Shown here: positions 9,249 through 18,771 of the stretch, piece by piece
Layout of the letters: every line of letters starts with the position of its first letter
Numbering within the stretch: the stretch's first letter is position 1
Assembly: GCA_017547145.1 (NCBI GenBank)
Contig: JAFYQJ010000003.1
Coordinates: forward strand, 1 to 64,000
DNA from: Paludibacteraceae bacterium
GTDB taxonomy: Bacteria; Bacteroidota; Bacteroidia; Bacteroidales; Paludibacteraceae
Reading direction: 5' to 3'
DNA length: 64,000 bases
Position numbers and translations under genes: made by a program
The notes under the pieces: generated by a model
Seen by the model: the letters and a program-made list of their open reading frames with translations, nothing else
What the model was told of the DNA's origin: nothing
The model's database searches: none

Positions 9249-9286
9249 AATCCTAATTACTTAAAATCAAGTAATTAGGATTTTTT
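9249..9286 (+). terminator. Intrinsic terminator after tRNA-Asp
   Basis: A 12-bp stem TCCTAATTACTT / AAGTAATTAGGA with a 6-base loop is followed by TTTTTT. A-rich bases on the left side also pair with the T run, so it may work in both directions. Confidence 0.85.
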
Positions 9287-9373
9287 CATTTTCGTTTTTG
9301 TGAATATTTTGTGAATATTTCAAAAATTATAGAATGACTTAACTAAAAAAACAGACCAACTCTTACCAGAAAA

Positions 9374-10129
9374 TTAACCAAGACTATCCGTTTTTGAACA
9401 TATTTCAAGCAGAAAGCTTTCGGCATCTTGCAAAACATCTACTTTCCCCACATCAAGCAATCGCAGATTAGAATTAACAACCGCCTGTATATTTTTTTGC
9501 TTTGCTAAAGAAAGATAAAAATCGACAATCGAAAATTTTTCTCCCCAAGTATTCATCATTTCAAACACTTTAGGAGAAATAATATGTATTCCAGAAAACG
9601 CAAAACTTCTACACCTAGCAACATCTAATTGCTCATATGGCGTTTTTAATTCATTAGTTTGCAAATTCATCCATCCCATCAATCTATTTTTTTCGTCAAA
9701 AAGAAGATTACGAGAAGATTTTCTATTACTTACCAATAGCGTCGCCAATGAATCATGCTGGTGTTTTATATAAAAATCAGCCAAATCTACATTTGAAAGA
9801 ATATCAACATTGTGAAGCAAAATCGGCTCGTGCGATGAAAAATAATGAGCAGCATGCTTTACTGCCCCACCCGTTTCGAGCAATAAATTTCGTTCGTCCG
9901 AAACATGAATTTTAATTCCAAAATTTTGTTTTTGAGTTAAAAAATCAAGAATTTGCTCTGCAAAATGATGGACATTTACCACGATTTCATCAAAACCCGC
10001 CGATTTTAATTTTAAAATTAAATGCTCCAATAAAGGTTTTTCTGCCACAGGCACCAAAGCCTTTGGCATCGTATCGGTCAATGGTTTTAAACGCGTACCT
10101 AAACCTGCTGCAAAAATAAATGCTTTCAT
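9374..10129 (-). CDS. MurU-like sugar-1-phosphate nucleotidyltransferase
   Basis: 251 residues. The N-terminal signature AAGLGTRLKPLTDTMPKALVPV (from residue 8) is the nucleotide-binding loop of the NTP-transferase family. LLHNVDI (about 110) supplies the metal-binding Asp. Its length and its place in an operon with an AmgK-like kinase point to N-acetylmuramate-1-phosphate uridylyltransferase, which makes UDP-MurNAc from recycled cell-wall sugar and bypasses the MurA/MurB steps. Other NTP transferases of similar size (glucose-1-phosphate thymidylyl- or mannose-1-phosphate guanylyltransferases) share the motif, so the substrate is inferred from context. It is separated by 9 bases from the T9SS-cargo gene upstream. 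Confidence 0.82.
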   Translation of the reverse strand: MKAFIFAAGLGTRLKPLTDTMPKALVPVAEKPLLEHLILKLKSAGFDEIVVNVHHFAEQILDFLTQKQNFGIKIHVSDERNLLLETGGAVKHAAHYFSSHEPILLHNVDILSNVDLADFYIKHQHDSLATLLVSNRKSSRNLLFDEKNRLMGWMNLQTNELKTPYEQLDVARCRSFAFSGIHIISPKVFEMMNTWGEKFSIVDFYLSLAKQKNIQAVVNSNLRLLDVGKVDVLQDAESFLLEICSKTDSLG

Positions 10130-10138
10130 ATCGCTACT

Positions 10139-11464
10139 CTATTTTTTACCTCTTAAAAGATTTATATCTCCGCTACACTTCCACTCAATATTTTTTCCGT
10201 CTTTGTCCTTATCAGCACCAACCGCCTGTACAACATAATAATAAGCTCCGGGCGATGCCATTTTTCCATTGATACGTCCATCCCAACCTTTTGCAGGATC
10301 CGTCCAACGAGCAACCAAACGTCCCCATCTATTATAAACTGAAGCCGAAAACTCTATCAATGAACGATAGACGACACGAAATTCATCATTTACGCCATCA
10401 CCATTTGGAGTAAACACATTCGGCACATCTATGAACGACTCCAATACGGTAATCGTTATTGAATCCGTATATTCACATTCGGTACTCGAAGCTAAAAGTC
10501 GTACAGTATAATTCCCCGCTTTATCAAACGTATATCTAAAATCCTTATCCGTATACCTAATTTTGCTGTTCGGATTAGCATCATCAGAAATAAACCATTC
10601 TATAAAATCTGCAGCATCTTCGTTAACATTACTTTTAAAATCGACTACCAAAGGAGCCGAACCACCAATATTTGGATTTTGCGACACGACATTTAAAACC
10701 TCTTGCTTACACTTACAATTTTTAGAAGTGCCACCACTTGAATTTGGCGTAGTTTGATCTATTTCATTTTTCGCATCACGTTTTGAAATTACACCTTTTG
10801 GATAGGCCTTGATAGCTATTGCTTGATATTCCTTCGTCTCGTAATCAGATTGAATACCAAATGCTTGAGCAAACTGATCACCTTTCAATACAAAAGAGGT
10901 ATTTGAATACGGAGATTCCACTGCAATAGAAGTAAAGGGATATATCTGCTCCACACGTTGTTCATTCTCTACCCAAGCACCTCCCGTCCATTCAGCTGTT
11001 TTATAGGTAAGTTCATACTTCCGCAATAAAGTTTTTTCTCCTGTTTGGGTTTGATAATTCATTTTTTTAGTGTTATCATCAAAATCTACTATTACAGAAA
11101 TATTAAAACACTTATCGTCGCCAAAATCAAGTTTCACATCCGCAATAGATACTAAATAATTCGTATAATCAAAAACCCAAATATAAAAATATTCACCCGA
11201 ATTAGTCTTGACACGATACCCACCTTCGTCAGGCGAAAATTGTGCTATATTCGAAACAAACGTTCCATCGTTTTCCTGCCACTCTACAAAATCAGTACCA
11301 GTATAAGTAATAGTTGATGTAGCTGAAATACCATTAAAAACAAAAACCGCATCAATGCCTTCCGCATCAGTTATTTTATAGCAATCACCCGACACCATAA
11401 AAGAATTTTGAGCAACACTTTTAGAAAGAAAAAATGCAACTATAAAGACTATATATTTTCTCAT
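10139..11464 (-). CDS. Secreted protein with PKD domain and T9SS type B sorting domain
   Basis: 441 residues. A signal peptide MRKYIVFIVAFFLSKSVAQ is followed by two beta-rich regions (about 20-240). A PKD-type domain (about 265-345) has the fold signature F-D-K-A-G-N-Y-T-V-R-L. The end is a gliding-motility-associated (type B) C-terminal domain, with VPNVFTPNGDGVNDEF, then VYNRWGRLV, W-D-G and PGAYYYVV. This domain directs export through the type IX secretion system. The start overlaps the end of the AmgK-RapZ gene by 4 bases, so it is translated from the cell-wall recycling operon, an odd partner for a surface protein. No enzyme motif is visible. Confidence 0.9.
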   Translation of the reverse strand: MRKYIVFIVAFFLSKSVAQNSFMVSGDCYKITDAEGIDAVFVFNGISATSTITYTGTDFVEWQENDGTFVSNIAQFSPDEGGYRVKTNSGEYFYIWVFDYTNYLVSIADVKLDFGDDKCFNISVIVDFDDNTKKMNYQTQTGEKTLLRKYELTYKTAEWTGGAWVENEQRVEQIYPFTSIAVESPYSNTSFVLKGDQFAQAFGIQSDYETKEYQAIAIKAYPKGVISKRDAKNEIDQTTPNSSGGTSKNCKCKQEVLNVVSQNPNIGGSAPLVVDFKSNVNEDAADFIEWFISDDANPNSKIRYTDKDFRYTFDKAGNYTVRLLASSTECEYTDSITITVLESFIDVPNVFTPNGDGVNDEFRVVYRSLIEFSASVYNRWGRLVARWTDPAKGWDGRINGKMASPGAYYYVVQAVGADKDKDGKNIEWKCSGDINLLRGKK

Positions 11465-12921
11465 AATAGTTTATTTTCAATTTTTTCTAATAAAATTCCG
11501 TTTTCGAAAATAGAAGTAACATTTTGCTCACGATGACATAACTCTACTCGAATAGGATATTTTTCTGCCAAATACTCTGCCAAATGTTGAGCAGAATATA
11601 CCGATCTATGTTGTCCACCTGTACACCCAAACGAAAACATCAAATGCTTGAATCCACGTTCTAAATAACGCGAAACATGTGTATCTGCCAAAGCATAAAC
11701 CGATTTCAAAAAAGCAACGATTTCTCCATCGTCTTCTAAAAACTTAATTACTGAAGTATCCATTCCCGTTAATTTTTTGTAAGGTTCGTAACGTCCAGGA
11801 TTGTGAATCGCCCTACAATCAAAAACATAGCCTCCACCATTACCCGATACATCTTCAGGGATACCTTTATGGTACGAGAAACTAAACACTTTAACCGTCA
11901 ATATTTCAGGTTGTTTTTTTTCTTCAAAAATATCCAACCCAAGCACTTGCCTTAAAAGTTGTACTAAATATGGAAATTGAACTTCATCTATTTTTTCTAA
12001 AACATCACGCAAATTATTAAGAGCAAAAGGTATACTTTGCAAAAAATGTTTTTTCCGTTCAAAAAAGCCACGGAAACCATAAGCTCCTAACACCTGTAAT
12101 ATTCTAAAGAAAACAAATATATAAAGGCGTTTCCAAAATAGATTTTTCTCAATCGGTTCGTAAGCTTTCAATGCCTGTAAATAAACATCAACAAGGTGTT
12201 CACGTACATCTTTTGAAAAATTTGCTTTTGCTTGCCAAAGGAACGAGACCACATCGTAATAAATCGGTCCCTTTCTTCCTCCTTGAAAATCTATAAAATA
12301 TGGAACATTATTCTTTATCATCACATTACGCGATTGAAAATCACGATAAAGGAATGTTTCCGTATTTGCCGATTGCAATAAGAGTTGGGCTAGATTTTCG
12401 AAATCATCCTCCAATAGATTCTCACGAAAATCTATATTCAATGGTTTCAAAAAATTATACTTAAAGTAATTTAAATCCCACATTATCGTTCTTCTATCAA
12501 AAGAACTTTGAGGATAGCAAACCGAATAATCAAAACCCTCCGTTCCTTTATATTGAATTTTTGGTAACATTGTCATCACATTTTCCAATAATGTGAGAGT
12601 ATTAGCATCAAGAACTCCTTTTTTAGAATTAACGATTTTATCAAAAAGAATTTCATCTCCTAAATCTTCTTGTAAGTAGTATGAATAATCATCTGCATAA
12701 GCATATAATTTCGGTACAGAAATCCCTTTTGACTTCAAATGTAATGCGATAGTGCAAAATGCTTTGTTTTCTTCGAGCGATGTTCCTATCACACCAACCG
12801 CACTTATCGACTTATTTGCCAATCGATAATATTGCCTATTACTCCCAGCTATTGGCAATCGAGCTATTTCCGTAGGATCAGACGAAAATGTTTGTTGAAA
12901 AAGTTGAATAAGTGTTTTCAT
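11461..12921 (-). CDS. Fusion of AmgK-type sugar kinase and RapZ C-terminal domain
   Basis: 486 residues from the ATG at 12921. An ATG at 12933 is possible but would overlap the previous gene. Residues 1-330 form an aminoglycoside-phosphotransferase fold: the catalytic loop is YRDFQSRNVMI and the metal-binding loop YFIDFQGGRKGP, about residues 195-220, as in AmgK, the anomeric MurNAc/GlcNAc kinase. From about residue 340 the sequence is a RapZ C-terminal domain, with SFSYHKGIP, VFDCRAIHNPGRY, LTGMD and GCTGGQHRS at 432-440. In E. coli that domain senses glucosamine-6-phosphate and controls the GlmZ/GlmS circuit. The fusion suggests a kinase with a built-in amino-sugar sensing or regulatory module. 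The MurU-like gene downstream supports a MurNAc salvage role. Confidence 0.88.
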   Translation of the reverse strand: MKTLIQLFQQTFSSDPTEIARLPIAGSNRQYYRLANKSISAVGVIGTSLEENKAFCTIALHLKSKGISVPKLYAYADDYSYYLQEDLGDEILFDKIVNSKKGVLDANTLTLLENVMTMLPKIQYKGTEGFDYSVCYPQSSFDRRTIMWDLNYFKYNFLKPLNIDFRENLLEDDFENLAQLLLQSANTETFLYRDFQSRNVMIKNNVPYFIDFQGGRKGPIYYDVVSFLWQAKANFSKDVREHLVDVYLQALKAYEPIEKNLFWKRLYIFVFFRILQVLGAYGFRGFFERKKHFLQSIPFALNNLRDVLEKIDEVQFPYLVQLLRQVLGLDIFEEKKQPEILTVKVFSFSYHKGIPEDVSGNGGGYVFDCRAIHNPGRYEPYKKLTGMDTSVIKFLEDDGEIVAFLKSVYALADTHVSRYLERGFKHLMFSFGCTGGQHRSVYSAQHLAEYLAEKYPIRVELCHREQNVTSIFENGILLEKIENKLL

Positions 12922-12922
12922 T

Positions 12923-15706
12923 TTAGCTACCACAAATTATTTTAAACGGACAATATTCGCATGCTTTTGAAGGCTTTTGTTTAAAAGGTATATCTTTATT
13001 AAAAATTTCTTCTAACAAAGTCCTAAATCCAGCCTCATATTCTTCAGCAACATCGTTATATTTTTCGAGTACTCCCTCAACTTTGAACTTTATTTGAGGA
13101 GAAAAATCTGATGATAAAATTTTCTTTATCAAATAGATATTAGGCTGTAAATCAATATTTTTACAAGTTTCATCACCATACTTCAACAACAATGCATACA
13201 TTAACAATTGAAAAATTGCTTTAGGATGATTATTTCCACCTTCGAAAAGAGATGCAACGCTTTCACACTTCAAGCTATCTGATCCTGTTTTGTAATCTAC
13301 AATATAAACAATGCCATCCTTTTGATGAATTCTATCAATATAACCAGTAAGCATTACCTTTTCTTTCCCTTCAAAAATAGGGAATTTACACTCTATTTTT
13401 TTTTCAAGCGATTTTATTGTAAAGTTTTCTATGCTATTCTTATCATAAGCCAATGTTTGCCGAATATACTTTTCTATCACATACGTTACCAATTCGTGCC
13501 TACCCTTTGGTTTTTCATATTTTGACTCATCTTTTATTTTAAGATATTTCTCTGAAAAAGCATAATTAACAGCATTATTGACCTTTGACTCTATTTGTAC
13601 AAAATTTTCTTTTGTTATATTTTTTTCTTTTTCATAGAGCAACTGCATTGCCCTATGAAATATATCGCCCAAGACATTAGCTCCTATATCTTCGTTTATC
13701 TTATCAGGCTCTTCAATTTTAACTATTTGTTTTAAAAAGAATTGCAAAGGACACTGAATATAACTATTAAGAGCACTTGCTGAAAATTTACAATTTTTAA
13801 CTTTTTCTAATATAAAATCATCCTTCGTTATTTCAATATTTCCTTGATTGTTTTTCGTGAAAGAAATGTCAAAAGCGTATGATTTTTCATTCAATTTTAG
13901 AGCTTTTGTGTCATACAAATATCTTAATTGATAAATAAACCGACTTACCTCTCCCGATTTTTGCACATTATCGACCCTATCATCATATAACAAAAACACT
14001 CGCTTTGCTCCCGTCAACAATCGATAAAAATGATAAGCCGATATTGCATCATGTTGCTCAAACGTAGGTAAGCCAAAAAACTTTTTCAAATTATAAGGAA
14101 CAATTGATTTCGCATTTTGTTTTTTAGGGCAAACACCATCATTCATTGATAAAATGATTAGATTATCAAAATCAAGCGAGCGAGTTTCCAAAAAACCCAT
14201 TAATTGAACACCTTCCAATGGCTCACCATTAAATGGTACAAGAGAAAACGAAACCATTTTGTCTATCAAAGACAAAACTGCATCAACATCTAATTGCAAA
14301 TTAAAATTTCCAATATTATTATCTAATTGGCTCAACATCATTATATATGCCGAAAGAATTTCTTTTTCAAAAGGGACTTCTTTTTGACTTACATAAATCT
14401 GCTTAAGAATATCAAGAAGATACGTAAGTAGTTCATCTTTTGAATATTTAAATATCAATTTCAACAAATCATCCTTAGCCAAAAAATCTTCTTGAATCCA
14501 AAAGTTTCTACTCTCATTAATTTTATTAACCAAAGACAACGCTTCCGACGAACATTGCTGAATGCAAAAATTATTTAAAACAGGTAGCACATACTTATAA
14601 TAAAAAGTAGAGATATTATCCTTTCGTATTCGTGCGTGTTTTTGCATTTCGCATAAAGAATGAACCAATGCATGTATATGCGAAAGCGAAAGTGAATATC
14701 CCATCGTAATGTTCAACTTTTGTATATGCTCAGGAATAGCATTTAGCATTGGTAACAAAAGTTTCTCATCGGGCAAAACTACAGCCGTATTCTCATCGTT
14801 TGCACGCAGATCACAGAGAATTTTATTAGCGTGCTTTGTTTGTCCAATCCCTGACGAAATAGGTATTATCTCAAATTGTTTTTTTTCTTGTTCCTTTGAT
14901 TTCAGTTTATAATGCGAATAAAACAATTTTTCGTTATCCTTTATAAAATGATCTGCATTAGTCATTCCATTAAAAAACGACGATTGAGAATCCCAATAAA
15001 AATCCGCAATTCCTTTTTGTTTCAACAATTCAAACAAAGAACGTTCTTGCCCATTCAAAGCATTGAATCCTGCAAAAATTACCTTTTTGTAACTTATCTC
15101 AGTTTGTTGCTTAAGATTGCTTAAGGCATCACCAAACACCAACCCTTCGTAACCAACCAAATCTTCCCGAAGCGAATCATTAAATTTTTGATAGATACCA
15201 CCCAATTGTTGCCATAATTCCACAAAACTTCTATTGAATTCTTTATGACTGTTTATAGGCAATAATTTTTCCCAAAATTCTCGAATACGACTTATTTCGT
15301 CCGACTGAAAATGAGCATCAATTTCTTTTAAATCACTGATATTTAAAAACAATTTGTTTGCATCAACATTATACTTTGCAATTTCATCAAAATCTGAAAG
15401 CAACATTTCGCCAAACGGCATAAACAAATCAATCGAATCCTTTGTTAATTTTTTTTCTAAAAAAATTTGATACAACCTAAAAAGTAAAGGAATTCTTGCC
15501 TCTACCTTAAATTGAGTATATTGCAGAAAAAAATCATTTATCGACAATACATGTGGAGCGAACATGGGTTCCTCAACTATCTCGCCTAAATATTTTTGAA
15601 AAAACAATCCAGCACGCTTATTTGGAAAAACAAAAGCATAGTCCGAAATGTTTGCTTTTTCGTTTGAGTAAAAAATATTTGCTATTTGTTCAAGGAACTT
15701 CGACAT
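12923..15706 (-). CDS. AddB-like helicase/nuclease with PD-(D/E)XK C-terminus
   Basis: 927 residues, similar in length to Bacteroidetes AddB-type subunits of recombination nucleases. The N-terminus (FVFPNKRAGLFFQKYL, residues 26-41) corresponds to the degenerate Walker A region of AddB, followed by an inactivated superfamily I helicase core. The C-terminal nuclease begins at FSASALNSYIQCPLQFFLK, with a motif IVYIVDYKTGSDSLK containing the D-Y-K active site. Cys in YIQCP plus CEYCPFKIIC at the C-terminal end are the four cysteines of an Fe-S cluster, as in AddB. An addA partner is not in the window. It directly follows yicC (stop-to-start contact at 15706/15707). Confidence 0.85.
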   Translation of the reverse strand: MSKFLEQIANIFYSNEKANISDYAFVFPNKRAGLFFQKYLGEIVEEPMFAPHVLSINDFFLQYTQFKVEARIPLLFRLYQIFLEKKLTKDSIDLFMPFGEMLLSDFDEIAKYNVDANKLFLNISDLKEIDAHFQSDEISRIREFWEKLLPINSHKEFNRSFVELWQQLGGIYQKFNDSLREDLVGYEGLVFGDALSNLKQQTEISYKKVIFAGFNALNGQERSLFELLKQKGIADFYWDSQSSFFNGMTNADHFIKDNEKLFYSHYKLKSKEQEKKQFEIIPISSGIGQTKHANKILCDLRANDENTAVVLPDEKLLLPMLNAIPEHIQKLNITMGYSLSLSHIHALVHSLCEMQKHARIRKDNISTFYYKYVLPVLNNFCIQQCSSEALSLVNKINESRNFWIQEDFLAKDDLLKLIFKYSKDELLTYLLDILKQIYVSQKEVPFEKEILSAYIMMLSQLDNNIGNFNLQLDVDAVLSLIDKMVSFSLVPFNGEPLEGVQLMGFLETRSLDFDNLIILSMNDGVCPKKQNAKSIVPYNLKKFFGLPTFEQHDAISAYHFYRLLTGAKRVFLLYDDRVDNVQKSGEVSRFIYQLRYLYDTKALKLNEKSYAFDISFTKNNQGNIEITKDDFILEKVKNCKFSASALNSYIQCPLQFFLKQIVKIEEPDKINEDIGANVLGDIFHRAMQLLYEKEKNITKENFVQIESKVNNAVNYAFSEKYLKIKDESKYEKPKGRHELVTYVIEKYIRQTLAYDKNSIENFTIKSLEKKIECKFPIFEGKEKVMLTGYIDRIHQKDGIVYIVDYKTGSDSLKCESVASLFEGGNNHPKAIFQLLMYALLLKYGDETCKNIDLQPNIYLIKKILSSDFSPQIKFKVEGVLEKYNDVAEEYEAGFRTLLEEIFNKDIPFKQKPSKACEYCPFKIICGS

Positions 15707-16576
15707 CTAAAGCACGTTTAATACTTGTTCTTTTATCTGCTCCAATTCGTCTTTCATCTTCACTACCAAAATTTGCATTTCTGCATGGTTTGATTTCGAG
15801 CCTAAAGTATTTATTTCACGCCCCATTTCCTGAGCTATAAAACCAAGTTTTTTCCCATTCGAAGTATTTTGTTGCATGGTTTCTGCAAAATATTTCAAAT
15901 GATTTTTCAAACGTACCTTTTCCTCACTTATATCTAACTTCTCAATATAAAAAATCAATTCTTGTTCAAAACGATCTTTGTTATAATCTACCGACAACGA
16001 TTCTAAACTTTCGTGTAAACGATTTTTTATTTTCTCTACACGCTCTTTTTCATAACACTCTACCTGTGCCAACAACGAAGCTATATTATCAAGTTTTTGC
16101 TGAAATATTTTAGCGAGTGCTTCTCCCTCTTGAATACGAAATTCATTGAAAGCATCTAATGCCAATGTCATTGTACTAGAAACGACACTCCACTCTTCTT
16201 CACTAAACTCTTGAGAGTCTGACTTAAACACGTCAGGAACTCGCAACAATGTTGCAAACCAATCGGATGGTTGAGGTATACCTAAATTTTCTGCTACCTC
16301 ACGCAATTGAGTATAATAAGTTTCAATTACACTCACATTTAGTTTCTGCGATTTTTCTGTTCCTACATTGTCAATAGATACTGAAAATTCGACTTTACCA
16401 CGCTCTACAGATTGCGACAATTCGTTGCGAACAGCCATCTCTTTTTCACGATAAACAACCGGCATTCGCGTTAGCAAATCCAATTGCTTACTATTCAACG
16501 ATTTTATTTCAACTGTTATTTTACGTCCTTCGTATTCACCTACGGCTTTACCATAGCCAGTCATCGATTTTATCAT
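15707..16576 (-). CDS. YicC family endoribonuclease-like protein
   Basis: 289 residues, the usual YicC length. It opens with the diagnostic MIKSMTGYGKA, followed by VEIKSLNSKQLDLLTRMP. The C-terminal block REINTLGSKSNHAEMQILVVKMKDELEQIKEQVLNVL is the DUF1732 signature carrying conserved Glu/His residues. YicC proteins are RNases acting on small RNAs or 3' ends in enterobacteria and B. subtilis; the substrate here is unknown. It is the first gene of the five-gene minus-strand operon that ends with the MurU-like gene. Confidence 0.93.
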   Translation of the reverse strand: MIKSMTGYGKAVGEYEGRKITVEIKSLNSKQLDLLTRMPVVYREKEMAVRNELSQSVERGKVEFSVSIDNVGTEKSQKLNVSVIETYYTQLREVAENLGIPQPSDWFATLLRVPDVFKSDSQEFSEEEWSVVSSTMTLALDAFNEFRIQEGEALAKIFQQKLDNIASLLAQVECYEKERVEKIKNRLHESLESLSVDYNKDRFEQELIFYIEKLDISEEKVRLKNHLKYFAETMQQNTSNGKKLGFIAQEMGREINTLGSKSNHAEMQILVVKMKDELEQIKEQVLNVL

Positions 16577-16595
16577 AAATTCTTATATTTTAAAG

Positions 16596-16603
16596 CAAAA
16601 ATA
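16596..16603 (-). promoter_or_regulatory. -7 promoter box of the yicC operon
   Basis: On the minus strand TATTTTTG matches TAnnTTTG and lies 20 bases before the yicC ATG. It falls in the 51-base gap after the SpmA/SpmB-type gene. Confidence 0.45.
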
Positions 16604-16627
16604 ATAAAAAGCACCTATTTAAAAAGG

Positions 16628-17587
16628 TTAAGAAACTGTTTTCTTATCGCTAAAATAATAAAACATACGATAAGACCACACTACCACCAACGAGCCCACC
16701 CAACGAGTTACTAATACAATCCAGCAAGATGCACCAGCCATCGTTACAAGTGCCAAATCTTCCACATTACTATGAGATATACCAATGTGTGCATTCAGTA
16801 AATCAACCTCACGCTTCGACAACTTCCCCGAATTTGCTTCTTCTATAACTATAGCCGAACCATACGACAATCCCAACACATTAGCAATAATCCACAAAAA
16901 AGAAAGTTTTCGAGGCAAACCAAATATATCCATCAAAAAACCTATTGATTTTGAGATGTATTCCAATATTCCAAACTCTCGAAGTATATACTGGCAAACA
17001 TTTAAAACATAAATTATTACCACCATTTTCAAAACAAGATTCAATATCATTTTTCCCCAAGCCTGAAATTCAAGCAAAAAATTACCTTGAAGTTCAAAAA
17101 AAGGAATCTCTGCAAGCGGTTTCATACTCTCATTTGAAAAGTCGCTACTACCGGGCAATATCAAATTCAAAATAAAACCAATAACAAAAGAGCCTAGCGT
17201 ACGTACAAGAAAAATGGACAAAAATGACGTCCCTGTTTTCTTTTGAACAATCGTTTCGATTGGCATAGCATGTGCCGCCAACGACATTGCTCCAATTATA
17301 GTAAAAGCTCGCCACGAATACTCAATAGTAGAGAGCACCGCAACACACGAATATACATTTATAAAATAACCACTTATATAAGCAAGAGCAGCATCTCCTG
17401 GCAAACCAAAAAAATGAAAGAATGGACCTAATGCCGCCGACACCCAAATAAGTATCCCAGAATTTTTTAATAGGAACATCACAAACGACACCGAAACGGT
17501 TATTCTTATCAACCACCAAGCTGTTCGTATTGATGCAGGAGTTGCTTCCTTTACTGCCCTTTTACAACGCAAAATAAAATCATTCAT
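16628..17587 (-). CDS. Nucleoside-recognition (SpmA/SpmB, 'Gate') domain membrane protein
   Basis: 319 residues from the ATG at 17587. The frame stays open to 17815, but the extra region overlaps the phage-derived segment on the other strand and is unlikely to be translated. The protein has about seven hydrophobic segments. An N-terminal Gate domain contains FGLPGDAALAYISGYFINVYS (about 72-92) and SLAAHAMPIETIVQKKTG. A second half contains GLPRKLSFLWIIANVLGLSYGSAIVIEE and AHIGISHSNVEDLALV. Proteins of this family are widespread in non-sporulating Bacteroidetes. The transported or sensed ligand is not known despite the 'nucleoside recognition' name. Confidence 0.8.
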   Translation of the reverse strand: MNDFILRCKRAVKEATPASIRTAWWLIRITVSVSFVMFLLKNSGILIWVSAALGPFFHFFGLPGDAALAYISGYFINVYSCVAVLSTIEYSWRAFTIIGAMSLAAHAMPIETIVQKKTGTSFLSIFLVRTLGSFVIGFILNLILPGSSDFSNESMKPLAEIPFFELQGNFLLEFQAWGKMILNLVLKMVVIIYVLNVCQYILREFGILEYISKSIGFLMDIFGLPRKLSFLWIIANVLGLSYGSAIVIEEANSGKLSKREVDLLNAHIGISHSNVEDLALVTMAGASCWIVLVTRWVGSLVVVWSYRMFYYFSDKKTVS

Positions 17588-17608
17588 TATTACAAAATTT
17601 TGAACTTG

Positions 17609-17616
17609 CAAAAGTA
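17609..17616 (-). promoter_or_regulatory. -7 promoter box of the SpmA/SpmB-type gene
   Basis: TACTTTTG on the minus strand fits TAnnTTTG, 21 bases before the ATG at 17587. No -33 TTTG lies at the normal distance. The phage-derived segment begins about 50 bases further upstream, so the original upstream promoter half may have been replaced. Confidence 0.45.
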
Positions 17617-17664
17617 CTACAAATAATCCTATCGTTAATAGTTTTCCTACAGCAAAATCAATAG

Positions 17665-18771
17665 CGAACATCAATAGACAATACGATAAGCACCTTAACT
17701 GGTGCTGGTGTTCAAGCGGTAGTAACGGACAAACTAAACGATATTCTTTTGCGTGCGGTAACGAGTAACGCAAAATTCTCGGACTTAACACGTGAATTGC
17801 ACGAACATTTAACAACGACCGAAAACAAGCAAGGGGCTTTATCTAAATACGCCAACACGTATGCGACAACAGCAATGAGTCAGTATGTGGGCGAAAACAA
17901 CCGACTTTTGACTAATGATTTAGGGCTTGAATGGTTTGAGTATGTGGGTAGCAATATAGAAACAACACGTGAGTTTTGCGAGCATTTGACCGAAAAACGC
18001 TATGTGCATAAGAGTGAGATTAAAACCATTCTTAAAGGCGAAATAGATGGACACCAATGCGAGATTTACGAAAAGACGGGACTGCCAAAAGGAATGATAG
18101 AGGGAACAAACGAGCAGAATTTCCAAGTGAATTGCGGAGGGTGGAACTGCAGACACCAGCTCGTGCCAGTGGCAAAGGAGGCAGTACCGAAAAACGAGAA
18201 AGAAGCATTGCCATACAGAAACAATCCCGATTATACCGATGTAAAGACGAACAAACAAGGTGGTATGAAAGCAACGCACAAAGGGCATATAGACCATACA
18301 AACGAGAAAAGCATATTTATGGGACTAAATCCGACACAACTTGAAGAAGCGTGCCAAAATCAACTATTCCGTATGGGGCATTCCGCAGTGTTTTGTGATG
18401 AATCTATACAGACAAAAAAAGGGCAAAATGATACGTCTTTAGATTTGCTACTTGATGGAAAAAGAATGGATATTGCTTCTGTAACAAAAGACGTGATAAA
18501 TTATAGAAATGTGTTAGGAAATAAAAACAAACAATTAAGCAGATATAACCAGTTGGAGTATGTAAACGAAAAAGCCGATGCTGTTTGTCTCTACTTTCAC
18601 GATACGAAAATGTTTAGCGAGCAAAAAGTTTATGATGGGATAAAAAGATTAAAAGAATTGAAATATATAGATGCAGAAACGGGGGAAGAAAAATCTCCTA
18701 ATCTAAACATAAAACACGTTTATTGTGTGGTGAGAGGAACGGACAAATTACACAAATACGATTTTGATTAA
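17665..18771 (+). pseudogene. 5'-truncated phage minor head protein with C-terminal nuclease-like domain
   Basis: The frame is open from just after a TAG (17662-17664) to the stop at 18771. There is no ATG near the left end; a TTG at 17749 would give 340 residues. The residues before that TTG still look like the same protein (STLTGAGVQAVVTDKLNDILLR), so the N-terminal part has been lost. Residues up to VNCGGWNCRHQLVPV resemble the C-terminal half of Bacteroidetes phage head/minor capsid proteins (YVGSNIETTREFCE, KRYVHKSEI, GTNEQNFQVNC). The last about 150 residues begin at GGMKATHKGHI. They contain SLDLLLDGKRMDIASVTKD, which resembles a PD-(D/E)XK-type nuclease core such as that of CdiA-type tRNase toxins, but with Ala where the catalytic Lys is expected. 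G+C is visibly higher than in the flanking genes. No other phage structural genes are nearby. Confidence 0.72.

Noticed and set aside
17588-17815. N-terminal extension of the SpmA/SpmB-type protein
   Set aside because: It overlaps the phage-derived segment on the other strand, and the translated residues do not look like a signal or domain; the ATG at 17587 has a promoter box just upstream.
17920-18301. Minus-strand open frames of 125 and 89 codons within the phage head-protein fragment
   Set aside because: Shadows of the plus-strand coding sequence, Cys/Leu-rich, with no start context.
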